DNA of 64,000 nt, taken from positions 25,582,001-25,646,000 of the forward strand of contig NW_024466599.1 in NCBI RefSeq assembly GCF_017591425.1, written 5' to 3'. Shown piece after piece: positions 23,501-35,012 of the stretch (position 1 is its first letter; each line of letters starts with the position of its first letter). Source of the stretch: Ochotona curzoniae (lineage: Eukaryota; Chordata; Mammalia; Lagomorpha; Ochotonidae). A model generated the notes under the pieces. That model searched no databases. It worked only from the letters and a program-made list of their open reading frames with translations, and had not been told where the DNA came from. The translations under genes and the position numbers were made by a program.

Positions 23501-26500
23501 AATTTTTCATGAATACATAAGTAAGGGCAAGACGTGAAAGGGAAAGAATGGAATAGGAAGCCACAACCAAACCTTTCTTGCGAATCTCCTTAGCTGAGTA
23601 AGGTGTTGTGTGTCTTGCCCATGGAGTAGGACCACATATCTGTAGGCAGGTTTGGCCAGCCGGCTGTAGGTTGACTCATCCTTCTGAAGAGGGCCCAGAT
23701 CTCTGCTCCAACTTGGTGGAGGCTCTGGGGATTGTCCAAGTCTGGTGTGGAACTGGCAGTTTGGTCTCACCCAGTCCCTAAGGTCCAGCATGCAGGAGTT
23801 TGAATGAGGCTTCCTCAACCCTTCAAACCTCATGCTCACTCGTACTTAGGTACTGGTTTGAAGACCTAACTGGTGCAAGTGTAAGTGCCACCGCATGCTG
23901 ACTTCAGTTCCTTACACAGGTCAAGTTTTACTTTTCCTGTCAGAATTAGGCATTCAGAGTAACAGTGTTGATTGTTTTGCTAGCTAAGTTGACTGGTAAA
24001 CACATGCCATCTCCATTAGAGGCTTGTTTTCTAGTGGAAGGTAAGATAGAGTGTTGGGAAGTGAAATGGTGACTCTAAGATGTATGTGACATGTCCGTGT
24101 TAACTTGGGGGGCAGGGAAGAAGCAAGGGATGTAGACAGGTGTGTGGACAACTTCCTGTGAGCGTGACTTACAAGTTGTGAGAGTCGGATGTGATGTCTC
24201 GTCTTGGTCTGGGCTGGCAAGGTCACTGTGGCTTGAGGATTCTTCCAGGATGCAGAGCCCCCTGTGAGGAGGAGCTAAGGGTTTCTGTGATCTTGAGACT
24301 TTTGGAGCCAACACTAAGAGTATCACTTTTCAAGAACTAGGAATAACTTGAATAATATTTTAAAAGGTCATACCCAGCAGTATACTTATGTTGCCAGTGA
24401 ATAAATCCTGTTTTTGCGAGTGAGTGAAAGGGTAATTTCCTTTCTACAATGTGTTTCCCTATAAGCAAGGAAAAATGCTTTTTCTTTCACAGACAAGAAA
24501 TCAAATAGTCATTTGTAGATTTTAAAAGTAGAGTGATGGGCATATAGGAGGACCCATCATATTCTCTTTGGGTGTTTAAAAAATGTTTTTCCATAATAAC
24601 AAGTTAAAGCAGTAGCATCCGCAGAGCTGTTGGAAACAGGAGTTGGTTTTAGGCAGGGCCTCTAAGTCTGCTCACCTGGACTTAATCAACTCTTGAACTG
24701 GAGGAGTAAGAGAGCTGCTGTGCGTGGATTCTTTTCTGCCTCTGTGGATTTAGGGAGGAATGTGATTGAACCAGAAAATCAACTGTCTTTTTCCTGCCAC
24801 TGTCTTCTATCCCTTCATTGGGGAATCCTGGACCTACTTGAAAAAGTGTCAAAGCTTTGGTTTGAGGCATGTCTGCAGCTATGTAAATTTAGTAAGCTGC
24901 TTCCACATCAGCTCACCCAGTAATAGACTGCATGCTGTGCTCCTAATAAACTGGAGGGCTGTGAACTGTCACATGCACTGGCTTCCTCTTCATCAATCTC
25001 AGCTCTGTGGAACTGTATTCTTTCCCATGAATGTTCGTTATATAATTTGAATCAAGCTGCTTTTCAAATGAGATTTCCACAGATTGCCAGAAAAGTCTGT
25101 ACCAGGCACATATCTGGGTGGGAATTCCTTGAAACAAGAAAAAAATGTTTCCAGCCCTGCCCTGCCCATAATGCTTCCTCACTGAACAGTCTCTCAAATG
25201 ATTAAGCTACTGCCTCTGTGGCAAGGAGTCAAGCATAGTTTGGCTGACCCCAGAGAGGCAGTGAAGTCGAAGATACCACAGAGTCACATATTATTAACAT
25301 ACTGAGAGTCAACAGGGATCAAAACTCAGTTTATGGGTGGTATTGCTTCACTGCCGTATACCACACTATTATTAGTAAGCCACGAATAATAAAATATTCA
25401 TAGCATCTTGACGACTGCTTGGCAAATTGTTCCATCCTTTAACTCTAGATGTCCTGGAGATGAGTTTCATAAATGGAAATGAAACTCTAACACAATCTGT
25501 TTTCTGCTTGCCCAAATAAGGTCATGTATGGAGTTACAGAAATGCATAGCAAGTGATCAAAGTTAACCTGGGTCTTCAACCCAAGCATCATAGAGATGTC
25601 AGTGATGAATTTTGTGACATTACATCTTTGGATGTTAGAATGCAGATGGAAAGAACATTCCTATGTAATTGAAATACCACTTTCAGAATTGTAGGATTGT
25701 TTTTTACAGCCACACACAGTGCATTCCATAATTTAAGTATCTGCTTTTTACCTGTTAGATCTACCATTTACATTAACAGTTAAACACTTATGATGATAAA
25801 TTGTTGTGGAAGTAGTGTGGTTTTAGAAGAAATGGTTGTTCTTGCTCATAGCTGGTAATCTACTGGTTTTCCAATTCTAGCCTGCTTTTGCTTGCATTAG
25901 TAAGAGCTTGCACTTTGTGCTAGAATCTTGGCAAGGTCAGCCTGAAAGTGTTATTTTATGGTATGATCAAGCTGGTCAGTGCCTTAAGTAGTCAGAATTA
26001 TTCCGAACTGATTCTGAAATACATGATTAGAAGATCCTCTACACCTGAATTTACAGGGTTTACAGTCCTAGCTGTTGAAGCAGCATATTTCTTCTTGTTA
26101 CTTTTTCTTTCTTTTTTGGGGGGGTGGTCCCTTTATGTACTTCCCGTACCAAAAAGGGAGTTATTGCTGGGAGTCTCATAATTTTTCTGCTCAGATAATA
26201 ATTGCATCTAATAGATAGACTCAGGCCTGCTAATTTTCATCTAATCAACAGAGGCAGGAAAACATAGTCTGGAATGCTAGCTATGTGAATGAAAAATATT
26301 TAGTCATTCTTGAAATGATAGGAATGTTTTTCCAACCAGCTTAAATAAACACAATCTCTTTTGAGACTGTGTTAAACTTTTTTTGGATAAGAGACAACTC
26401 TTAGGCAACCAAACAGAAGTTAATGAAGGTTATTAAGAGGCATGCCCTTCAGACAAGGCCTGCATAACAGAGAAGATTCCATCATCTTCACGGGTGCAAC

Positions 26501-26799
26501 CATTGATGAGTAGCAGCGTGGGTTTCCTTCAAGCATTTGTCAGTGCACTGCAGTGTAACATTTTAACTAGTGACATTGTAGCTAAAGGGAGATTTGCCTT
26601 GCCTAATGATGGCTGTATCAGGCCATCTTAAAACAAGATTTTCTTTCTCTCCTCTGCCACTCTTAGTCTCAGTCCCGAGGAGTGAACCTGGCGCAGAGTG
26701 CCTGCGTTTAAATTACCCGATGGGACTTTTCCAATGAAGTTTGTTTAGTTTGTTTTTTTTCCCTTGTTGATGTAAGGTCTGGCTGTATGCACGAATTAT

Positions 26800-27112
26800 T
26801 TTTAAGCGTTTTATGTGAAAGGTTAAGTAGCACAGAGACAAAGAGACAGAGACAGTTTCCGCCTTCACTGGTTCACTCTCCGGTTGCCTTGCAGCAACCA
26901 GGGCTGACCAGGCTACAGCCAGCAGCCAGGAACAGCATCCAGGTCTCTTAGGAGGGTGGCGGGATTCAAGTGCTGGAGCCACCATCTGCCTCCCGGGGTG
27001 TACATAAGCACGATGAATCCAAAGTGGAGTACTGGGATTTGACCCAGGCACTCCAGTCTGGGACGCACATGTCTCAAAGGGCAGTTCAATCCTCTATATC
27101 ACAGCATGTACC
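26800..27112 (-). repeat. CSINE
   Basis: 'gtgaaaggttaagtagcacagagacaaagagacagag', 'cttcactggttcactctcc', 'accagggctgaccagg', 'gatttgacccaggcactcc' and a 3' head near 'caatcctctatatcacagca' place a minus-strand C-repeat here. Confidence 0.8.
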
Positions 27113-28384
27113 CTAAGAAGTTATTTTAAAATACACCAGTGTTTATACTCAAGTGAAGTATTTTTCCTTTCAAAAGAGTTAAACGGGACAATTGTATGCT
27201 TATTCTAGGAATACTCTTGCAGAGTATTTTTGGTGTTTCTCTTTTAAAACTGATTGTAGAGCTTCCAGTGCATTCTTTGGACTATCTTCAGCTTTGTAAA
27301 CCCCTGACTTTGAAAGTTTATTAGACTCCAGCATAAGGCCGGAGTCATTCATGTCTAACTCTGCTAAAAAAAAGTAATTTTAGCAGAAAGAAGCTGTTTA
27401 GAGAAAGCACTCAGTGACAGTAAAGACAAGACACTCTGTCTTCCATGACATAGTAATTTGCTCTGAAAGCAACACTGAAGAAAAGTTTGATGGAATTTTA
27501 TCTGAACAGCATTTTGGCACAGGCGTGTAGGCTCCAAAGTGAATGCTTTTATTGGATAACACTTGTTTGTGAGTATAACTCCTAATGTGTTTATTTCAAA
27601 AATCAATTCACCGATTCTATAGTATCTTTTTTTTTTCACCGGGGGCATATTTTCAGATGGGCCTATGTTTTAACATTTTTTGAGAAATTGCAGATGTCCC
27701 AATCACACATGTTTTCAAATAAATCAGACTAAAATAATTTGCCTGTAAAAAAAAAAAAACTCATAAAATACATGGCGATTTTAGTATAATTGACCTGTAA
27801 ACTTTTAATTCTCCAATTCCACTTTCAATTCTGCCCTTTAAAATATTATATGATGTGGTCTTAATGATATCTTCTGAGAACACAATGGGTTCACAATTGA
27901 ATTGACATGAGGATGAGCGATAGTGAACAAACTCAGTGAAACATGGTTAGAGACCTCGTTAGAATTATTCTGCGTGCTGTGTCTGATTATTGAGAACACA
28001 ATGTCATGTAACTATAAAACGGCTGCTACAACATAGCTGTAAAGTAACAGGACACTCCTTTACTGAAGGATGTGCCTGGACCACCCAAGGATCTCGCTGT
28101 TCTAAGGTGGCACCAAGAAGACAGGTTCTGCTCAGTGTGTCTGTCCTCGGTGTGCTCATTGGACCATCTTCTGCCAGTACTGGATGTCCATCTAGGGCTA
28201 ATACCATCAATCTCATCTCAACTTGATATGGGATGAACAGCTTCAAACATTTGGCATGATTTTGAAATTCGTTAGAAAACACGAGACACGATGCATTTCA
28301 AGTTATTCATTTTTGTGTTTGAGTAATTTACCAGTTTGACCAGATTTTTGTTTGTTGTTTATATCGTTGGGATACCGATGAGCC

Positions 28385-28565
28385 TATTTTGAAAACTTCA
28401 TGGAAGTGGAATTTAGAAATCCGTACCTACTTGGAGCTTTAGAAATGCATGAGAAAATACACATTATCAAAAGAAATATACATAGATTTCAAATTCTTTT
28501 ACACCAAAATAAACTTGCCTTCTAACTCCATTTTCCCATGAGTTATTTGAAGCACTCTGATACTT
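28385..28565. repeat. A+T-rich interspersed repeat, copy 2
   Basis: This is the partner of the copy at 9740-9965. It also carries an 'aacttcatgg' start that recurs just before the tRNA-half insertion at 63908, suggesting a third piece of the same family at the window edge. Confidence 0.5.
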
Positions 28566-28886
28566 AAACATCAAGTTGATCTTATGTTCACATCTGAGAG
28601 ATCAGCTGGATTTATCAGATTTGCTTGGAATAGAACCCAGACCATGGCTCCAGACCACTTAAGAACACAATATTTAAAGCTAGTTGCCAATCAAAAGTAA
28701 GATTGCAGTCAGGGCCCTAGTTCATATTTTGTAGTACCATAGTGAACCACATCAAGGTTCCCAAGAAAAATCTGAGACTAACAGGGACTTTTGCTCCTGG
28801 GGACCCTCAGAACCATGTGGCATTCTGGGCTTTATTCATTGGCCGCTGGAACAGAAAACTGACTTTATTTTTATATACATAGTGTT

Positions 28887-29161
28887 TTCCTACCTTTTAT
28901 CTGAAAGGCAAAGTTACAGAGAGGAGAAACAAGATAAATCCTCCATCTACTAGTCCACCATCCAGATGGCTGCAGTGGCTGGACCTGGGCTGCTCTGAAA
29001 CCAGGAGCTTCCTCCGGGTATTTGCCCCCCCCCCCCCTGCTTTTCCAGGGCATCAGCAAGGAGTTGGATTGGAAACAGAGCAGCTGGTGATTGAACCAGC
29101 ACCCATACAGGATGCCAGTGTTGCAGGCAGAGGATTAGCCGCCCCAGGACGCCAGCCCCAG
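28887..29161 (-). repeat. CSINE with a 13-base C run
   Basis: 'ttatctgaaaggcaaagttacagagag', 'aaaccaggagcttcctccgggt', 'ggagttggattggaaacagagcagc' and the head 'aggattagccgccccaggacgccagcccc' identify a minus-strand copy. A run of C residues at about 29025-29037 interrupts it. Confidence 0.8.
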
Positions 29162-30654
29162 AAAGCTAAATTTTTAAACCGCTTGCTAGACCAGGCAGAG
29201 TTCTCAGCATGCATGCTGTGCCTTTACTTCATCCTTGGCTTCACCTTATTTTTTCTTCTTTAAATTTACCTAGGTCCCTGATTCCTTAATCTGAATAAGT
29301 AGTCTTTCCTGATATAATTTGAGCATACCTTGAATCTATTTTCAAATGAAAGGAGATATTTTTATATACTTACTTCAGTGGGTCATGCCTACTTTTTGCC
29401 TTACCGGAATCTCGTGTTGCCATCTAGACAAACAATTTGGCCTATCGGTCGGAACACCAGAGCCTATTCCCTTTTGCCTTACTTAGAAGACTGTTGCCTT
29501 GCCTATGGGCTCACTTTCAAATTTCAGGCAGTTTCTCTTTGTTAGTGGAGCTGAAATTTGTTCAGAGATAATAAGAAGTCAGTTTCATAAGGCCTCAGGC
29601 CTTCCATAGTGAAGAGGAATCCGCAAGTTTGTATCTTTTCAAAGCTGTGACTCTCATCCTTTCGTAACAAAGTTTTTTTAAAGATTCCACAATTATTTAT
29701 GCTAGATGAATTGAATAGGGAGCACCCCCACCCTCCTGAGACACAGATAACTGAAAACATTATTTTTTGAGTGAAACTTCCCCCAAGAATATTAATATAA
29801 ACCTCCTAGCTGTGCATACCCTATTGTTGACCTAAGTTTAAGATCACTAGCCTACGAAAATCTACGTTCTGCTCTGAGATGGTTGTAAGAGATGAGGCTT
29901 CTTTTTCTTCTTTCTACTTAAGCACAGCACAACTACTAGCAAAGATACCAACATAGTATAAACAATGCTGTGATGGGTTTGCCCTTGTCCCTACAGATCA
30001 AGCAAGGCCCCCTTCATGAGAGAGGAAGAACGAGGTCAGCCAGACACAAGCTCATTGTTTTAGCTCACACTGGATAAGCTGATGACTGAGATTGCTGTTC
30101 TCTTGGAGACACCACAGACATAGTCAGAAAGTGCAACAATGTTATCAGACGGCTACTCAGCAAAAGTGAAAGGCGCCAGTGGCCAGTCACTAACGTGTGC
30201 CAAAGCTTAGCAGACCATGTGAAAGGACACCACCGACCCTCCCACATGGCAGATGCTCGTCCTGGCCTGAGCAGAGATAGAAAATGACACTTTTAAGTTA
30301 CAGCGGTCAGAGTTCAAATGCTGAACCAGTTCCAGTGGAAGAGCCTTAATAATTCATTTCTTTGCCATTATCTGAGACCAGTTGGTGCTCTGAGATAGGG
30401 TCATCATTGTAACAGTAATTAAGGTAACAAGTAACAGGTGGATAGCCCTGAGAGTTAACAGACTCATTTCTTTTTCATGACGGTGGCATTAGTGGTGGTG
30501 TTCAAGCCTGCCTGGAATATTGTGAGGTCGGTATAATGAGAATCCATCTTGTATAGAAGCCTAGAGCATTTCATTATCACTGAAAGAGAAGGACTCTGGC
30601 TAGGTTTTCTGACGTCCGAGTCCATGATCTTGGCATTGCTTCTCTTTATGTTTT

Positions 30655-30915
30655 CATGGAGTGAAGTTCACCTTCACCAGTTTACTCCCTAAATGCCTGC
30701 AAAGATGGAAGGTAGGCCAAGCTGGGAGCTGGAAGCTCAGTCTGTGTGAGTGGCAGCAACCCAGCTATTTGAGCCTTCTCTGCTGCCACCAAGGGGCTCT
30801 GTTAGCAGGAATCTGGAATCAGTAGCTGGAGCTAGACGTCGAATGCAGGTACTCCTGTATAGGATGCTGGTTTGTCAGCTGGCACCTTAACTGCTGTGCC
30901 AAATGCTGCCCCCAT
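30655..30915 (-). repeat. CSINE
   Basis: 'gggagctggaagctcagtctgtg', 'gttagcaggaatctggaatcag' and 'tggcaccttaactgctgtgccaaatgctgcccc' match a minus-strand copy; the tail side is degraded. Confidence 0.75.
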
Positions 30916-31819
30916 TTTTCTTTGGACCACCGTTGTGAAGGGGGAGTGCAGACAAGGAAAATAAGGCAATAAACATGAAAGGACTTGATTTTCCAAGTGC
31001 AGATTCTGTTCTTGTCACTAATGCACTTCTCATTGTTGAAATCCAGTTCCTTTGGCTTTGTCTTTCATCTGTGGTTCCCCATGGGAGCCTCTGCTTGGAA
31101 TTGTGGCCTTGCTGTGTGGTCTCCGGCAGAGCCAAATCTGTTCCCTGCTTCCCGCCATCTAGTAACACCATACAAAGTGACAGCCCTGAATTGCCCAGGA
31201 AGTGCTCTATCCCCTGAGCCTTGCCTTCTGCCCGGGCTTGTTCACATCCAGCCAAACCCTGAGCCCAGAGCCCTGAAATTAGTCCCTGATGAGTGGAATT
31301 GTTCATCTACCCGTCGCTTTCCGTGTGGTAGACACTGGGATACCATCACTGGGATTTGCCAATTCTGGTCTAGAACTCTCCCTTCCCTTCTGCTCCTCCT
31401 CGCCGGTGTTTACTTAACCATTTATAAATTTGCTGTACAGTTGGCAAAAGTGCCCATAGCTCAACTCAAGTTCCTGAGTTGAATGAGTGCCTGGCTATTT
31501 TCAGAAATATTTTAGTAACATTTTTTTTTATTATTATTTTCTACTGCCCTAGAGTAGGGTAGTCCCAGAAGCAAAACAAAAAAAAAAGATATTGGGAGCA
31601 TCAGAATTTGTTATGAATTACGCTGTGAAACCATGTATAATAGTATGTAATCTTTTGTACATTTTCAAGCCAAAGATACAGATCACATTTTTAGCCTCCC
31701 AGGAAACTGTCATCATTAGCTGTCTCATTCTAGATTGCTCGGGTTTTTCCTCGGTTCTCACTGTTTCTGAGTGTTAAGTTTGCAGTAACCTTCACAGCTA
31801 ACTTACCACTTCAGTTGAA

Positions 31820-31920
31820 ATCATTTACTGAATGCCTGCTGCGTGTCGGGGACTTCACAGGTGTAAGGTTTAGGGAACTTACTGTCTAATCATCTTAGAG
31901 TTAGCAGAGTCATGTTCAGT
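31820..31920 (+). repeat. L2-like fragment
   Basis: 'catttactgaatgcctgctgcgtgtcggg' followed by 'aacttactgtctaatc' resembles the L2 3' end ('attgagcacctactgtgtgcc'). Short and diverged. Confidence 0.45.
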
Positions 31921-33999
31921 AGAGGCTTTTCTTTGTTAAGCAACATATCCTGACTCTGGATGTGTAGCTAGCTTTTCCCCTTCGTTCTTGTTTATTTGTT
32001 GAGCAATGCTACAGAACATGCTCAGTGTTGGGGGCTGAAGTTATGAACCGTGAATGAAAACTTTCCCCCCAGGTGAGGCCCCTTTCCACTCTGGGTCTCA
32101 GCTGTCTCCCAGGGGTCCAGCTGAACTGCAGCCATGTACCTTCCTGCCTCAAGTGGAACATCGCTTTAAACACACACTTACACACGCACAAATGAAGATG
32201 GCATGGAGTATCCAACCAAAGGCTTCTGAGATGTAGTGACTATAAAAATGAACAGTAAAAGGGATATCAAGAATAAAATGCAAGGCAAGTGTACAAGCTC
32301 TAGATTATTCTTGGAATTCATTTTGTGAGCTGTCTCAAGCAGAATTCCTGGAAAAAGAGATCCCATTCTATATTAAAATTTTTTTTAATTTGTCTTTTGT
32401 GGCCTTTCCATAATAATCTCATAATCACACTTCTGTCTTTTCCTATTAAATATGAGACTTGTAAAAGAAGAAAAATAAGTCAAAGAGCCAAGATTCCTTG
32501 GAAAAACACATATAAAGTTAATAGGCCTAAAATAAATATATGGTTGCTTCTCTATCTCTGGCCATGAAATAATATAAATCCTGGGAACATTTTCACGCCA
32601 TCCATTTTAAAATAAAGAAACTGATTTGAGATAAGTATTTTAGAAATCAAAAGGCTGTAGGTGTTGTTATGAGAACCATATACAAAGCAAAAAGGGCTAA
32701 CTATGTCGTGCCTGAAAGAATTTGAAAACTCTGGCCGTAGGGAGATTTTTTTTCCATGACTTAATGAAACTTTCTTAAGTACACATTCATACTCCATGGA
32801 AATTCCCACTTCCAGATTAGGGAATTTTTTTTTTTCCCTTATTGTTTCCAATAGAGTTTTCCCTTTAGCTTTTGGGGGAAAATTTTATCCTTATCCTGCT
32901 GGTCTTGCCAGAGTACAGTTACGTTGACACTTTGGTAAATTATTGGAGTGCTGTTCTGGCTTCTTAAGGGACACATCTGAAAGTAACTGTGGTAACAGTG
33001 ATATATGAAGATGCAGTACGCCAGATAAGCTGGTTGCTTTGGTTCTGTCTTGGCCAGTCTTATCTCAGGTTTAGGACCCAGGACAGGCTACCATTAATCC
33101 ATGGGGCTGCAGGGGGCCTACCATTGAACTGCCACGTAAAAGTGGGTGAAGCTTCAGAATGTTCCCACTCACTCTGTATTCATGTGGCTTCACCAAGCCT
33201 GGCTCCTGCAAACCTTCCCCACCCCTTAAATAAGAAAAACAACCCAAAGAGAGTGCTTGAGTTAAGTCAGGGAAGATAACATAATTGTTCATTCTGTCTC
33301 ACAATCAAGTCAGCAGGCTTGGGAATTTGCAGAGAAGAGCTATGTAAAATATGCAAAGCATTATTAAATCCCTAGAGGAGGAGTAGTAGAGAAATGGCCA
33401 CAGATGAGGACTCATTTCTCTTACTACTCCTACTGGTTTTTTTTTTTTCCACTTAGGAAAGAATGTAAGGCACCTACCTGTACAAGATACTTTTTATAGG
33501 TGTGTGCCAATCATGAGGCCTTCCCAGAGTTTTCTTAGGCTGTGGGTGTGTGTGGTATGGATGCTGTGGAATCAGGGATGCCAGTGCATCGCAGCCAGCC
33601 ACAGGGGGGCCCTGCAGAACTGCTCTTCAGCCAGGTCCCACACCGTGAGGTGGCAGGCTAGAGACCATCAGAATTGGGAAATAAAGTCGTTTAACCCCAG
33701 ACAGAAGCAAACGCTGCACATAGACCCAAGAGGATAGCTCTGTGGCCTTGCATAGCTGTCCTTATCCAGAGTCACCCACCCATGCACCAGAGCTGCTAAT
33801 GGACTGTCAGTCTTCCTGGGGATCCAACCAGAATGGGGGCTACACACGTGTTCTCTCACATTTGCTATGAAAGATAACCAGCTCATGCCAATCAGAGTAT
33901 TGAGAATTAAGTCAAAATTGGATGTTCAGTAGAGTAGTGCGGATTAGACCCCCACGTTAGACCATCTGTTAACATGTTCCTTTAAAAGGCTACTTATAC

Positions 34000-34041
34000 C
34001 TGAAATATCAACACTATCAACTGAAATATCAACAATATCAG
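34000..34041 (+). repeat. 21-bp tandem duplication
   Basis: Two adjacent copies of a 21-base unit beginning ctgaaatatcaaca, differing at two positions, followed directly by an inverted half (gttatttcag). Confidence 0.9.
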
Positions 34042-34229
34042 TTATTTCAGTGGCAAAATGGTATAGTTGTTATACGATGTAAAGTAACTAGAAGCAAAAT
34101 ATGTTCTTTTTCTCTTAAACTCATTGGAATATGTAATGTGAGAGCAAGGTTGATGGGGTTTAACTTGTTAAAAGATTAGAGTTTTGACTTCTGACTTACC
34201 TGGCGGCTTTTTGGAGAATTTTCTTTTGC

Positions 34230-35012
34230 CATTGTAATCTTCTTTTTTAATTGTATAAATTTTATTTTTGACAACTTTTACATATTTTATTAGGGTGCAA
34301 AAGGTTAAGAACTAGAGGAAAGTGGGTGAGACCATTGTTTTCACATTCTCTTCTTTCCTTTCTTTATCTGAGGAAAGGGGAGAGATAAAGGGAGAAGCCA
34401 CTGCCCGCCTCCCAACCAGTCCCAGGGTCCCTGACCTGAGGCATGCTCAAAGGGTCCTGCTCAAGTGGTTTTGATAGTTCAGTAGTTCTGAATTGCTGCC
34501 AATTTGCCATTCCGATCACGATGAAATCTCTCCAGACCCCACTCGCTGACGTAGTCTACCTTAGAGACTCCATTTGCCCGGGTATTCACTGCCAGCATTT
34601 GGCTAGGGTACTTGATCGATTTGTTCTATCTTCCATCCTCTATAATGGTACCAGATGTCCTCTACAGGTGCCAGTATATCGCCCAATCCTCTGTATGTTT
34701 CTGGATACGCTGTCCGCTGTTCCGTCTAAGTCACTGAGGAGGCCCAGCTCTGGCACATGCATTCCACGGTCAGACCATGGAACCTGCAATTTTCTGCATG
34801 GTTGGAGCTCTGAGTCCAGCGGTTCAATTGAAGGGTTCCCCAAAGAAACATCTGAGGTGATCCCAGACCTGCTGCTTGGGTGTACATGCCAGTACAGGAT
34901 CCGGCACAGTCCGTTGCTCAGGTCAGCCTTCACACACACTGTTAGTTGCAATTCATGGATCAGTTGTCTCCAGCCCTGTCTTCTCTGCAAACTAATGGAG
35001 AATTTTTTATAA
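34230..35012. repeat. Long repeat-like block with open frames on both strands
   Basis: About 780 bases begin with a T-rich/purine-rich part and continue as a G+C-balanced, CpG-bearing block. A 189-codon frame on the plus strand (34443-35012) and a 125-codon frame on the minus strand (34640-35017) are both open. The composition differs sharply from the flanks. I suspect a lineage-specific L1 or LTR segment; I recognise no protein family. Confidence 0.35.

Noticed and set aside
30985..31482. 165-codon plus-strand frame overlapping a 139-codon minus-strand frame
   Set aside because: The translation shows no family resemblance, and both strands being open points to composition rather than coding. 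It begins just after a CSINE.
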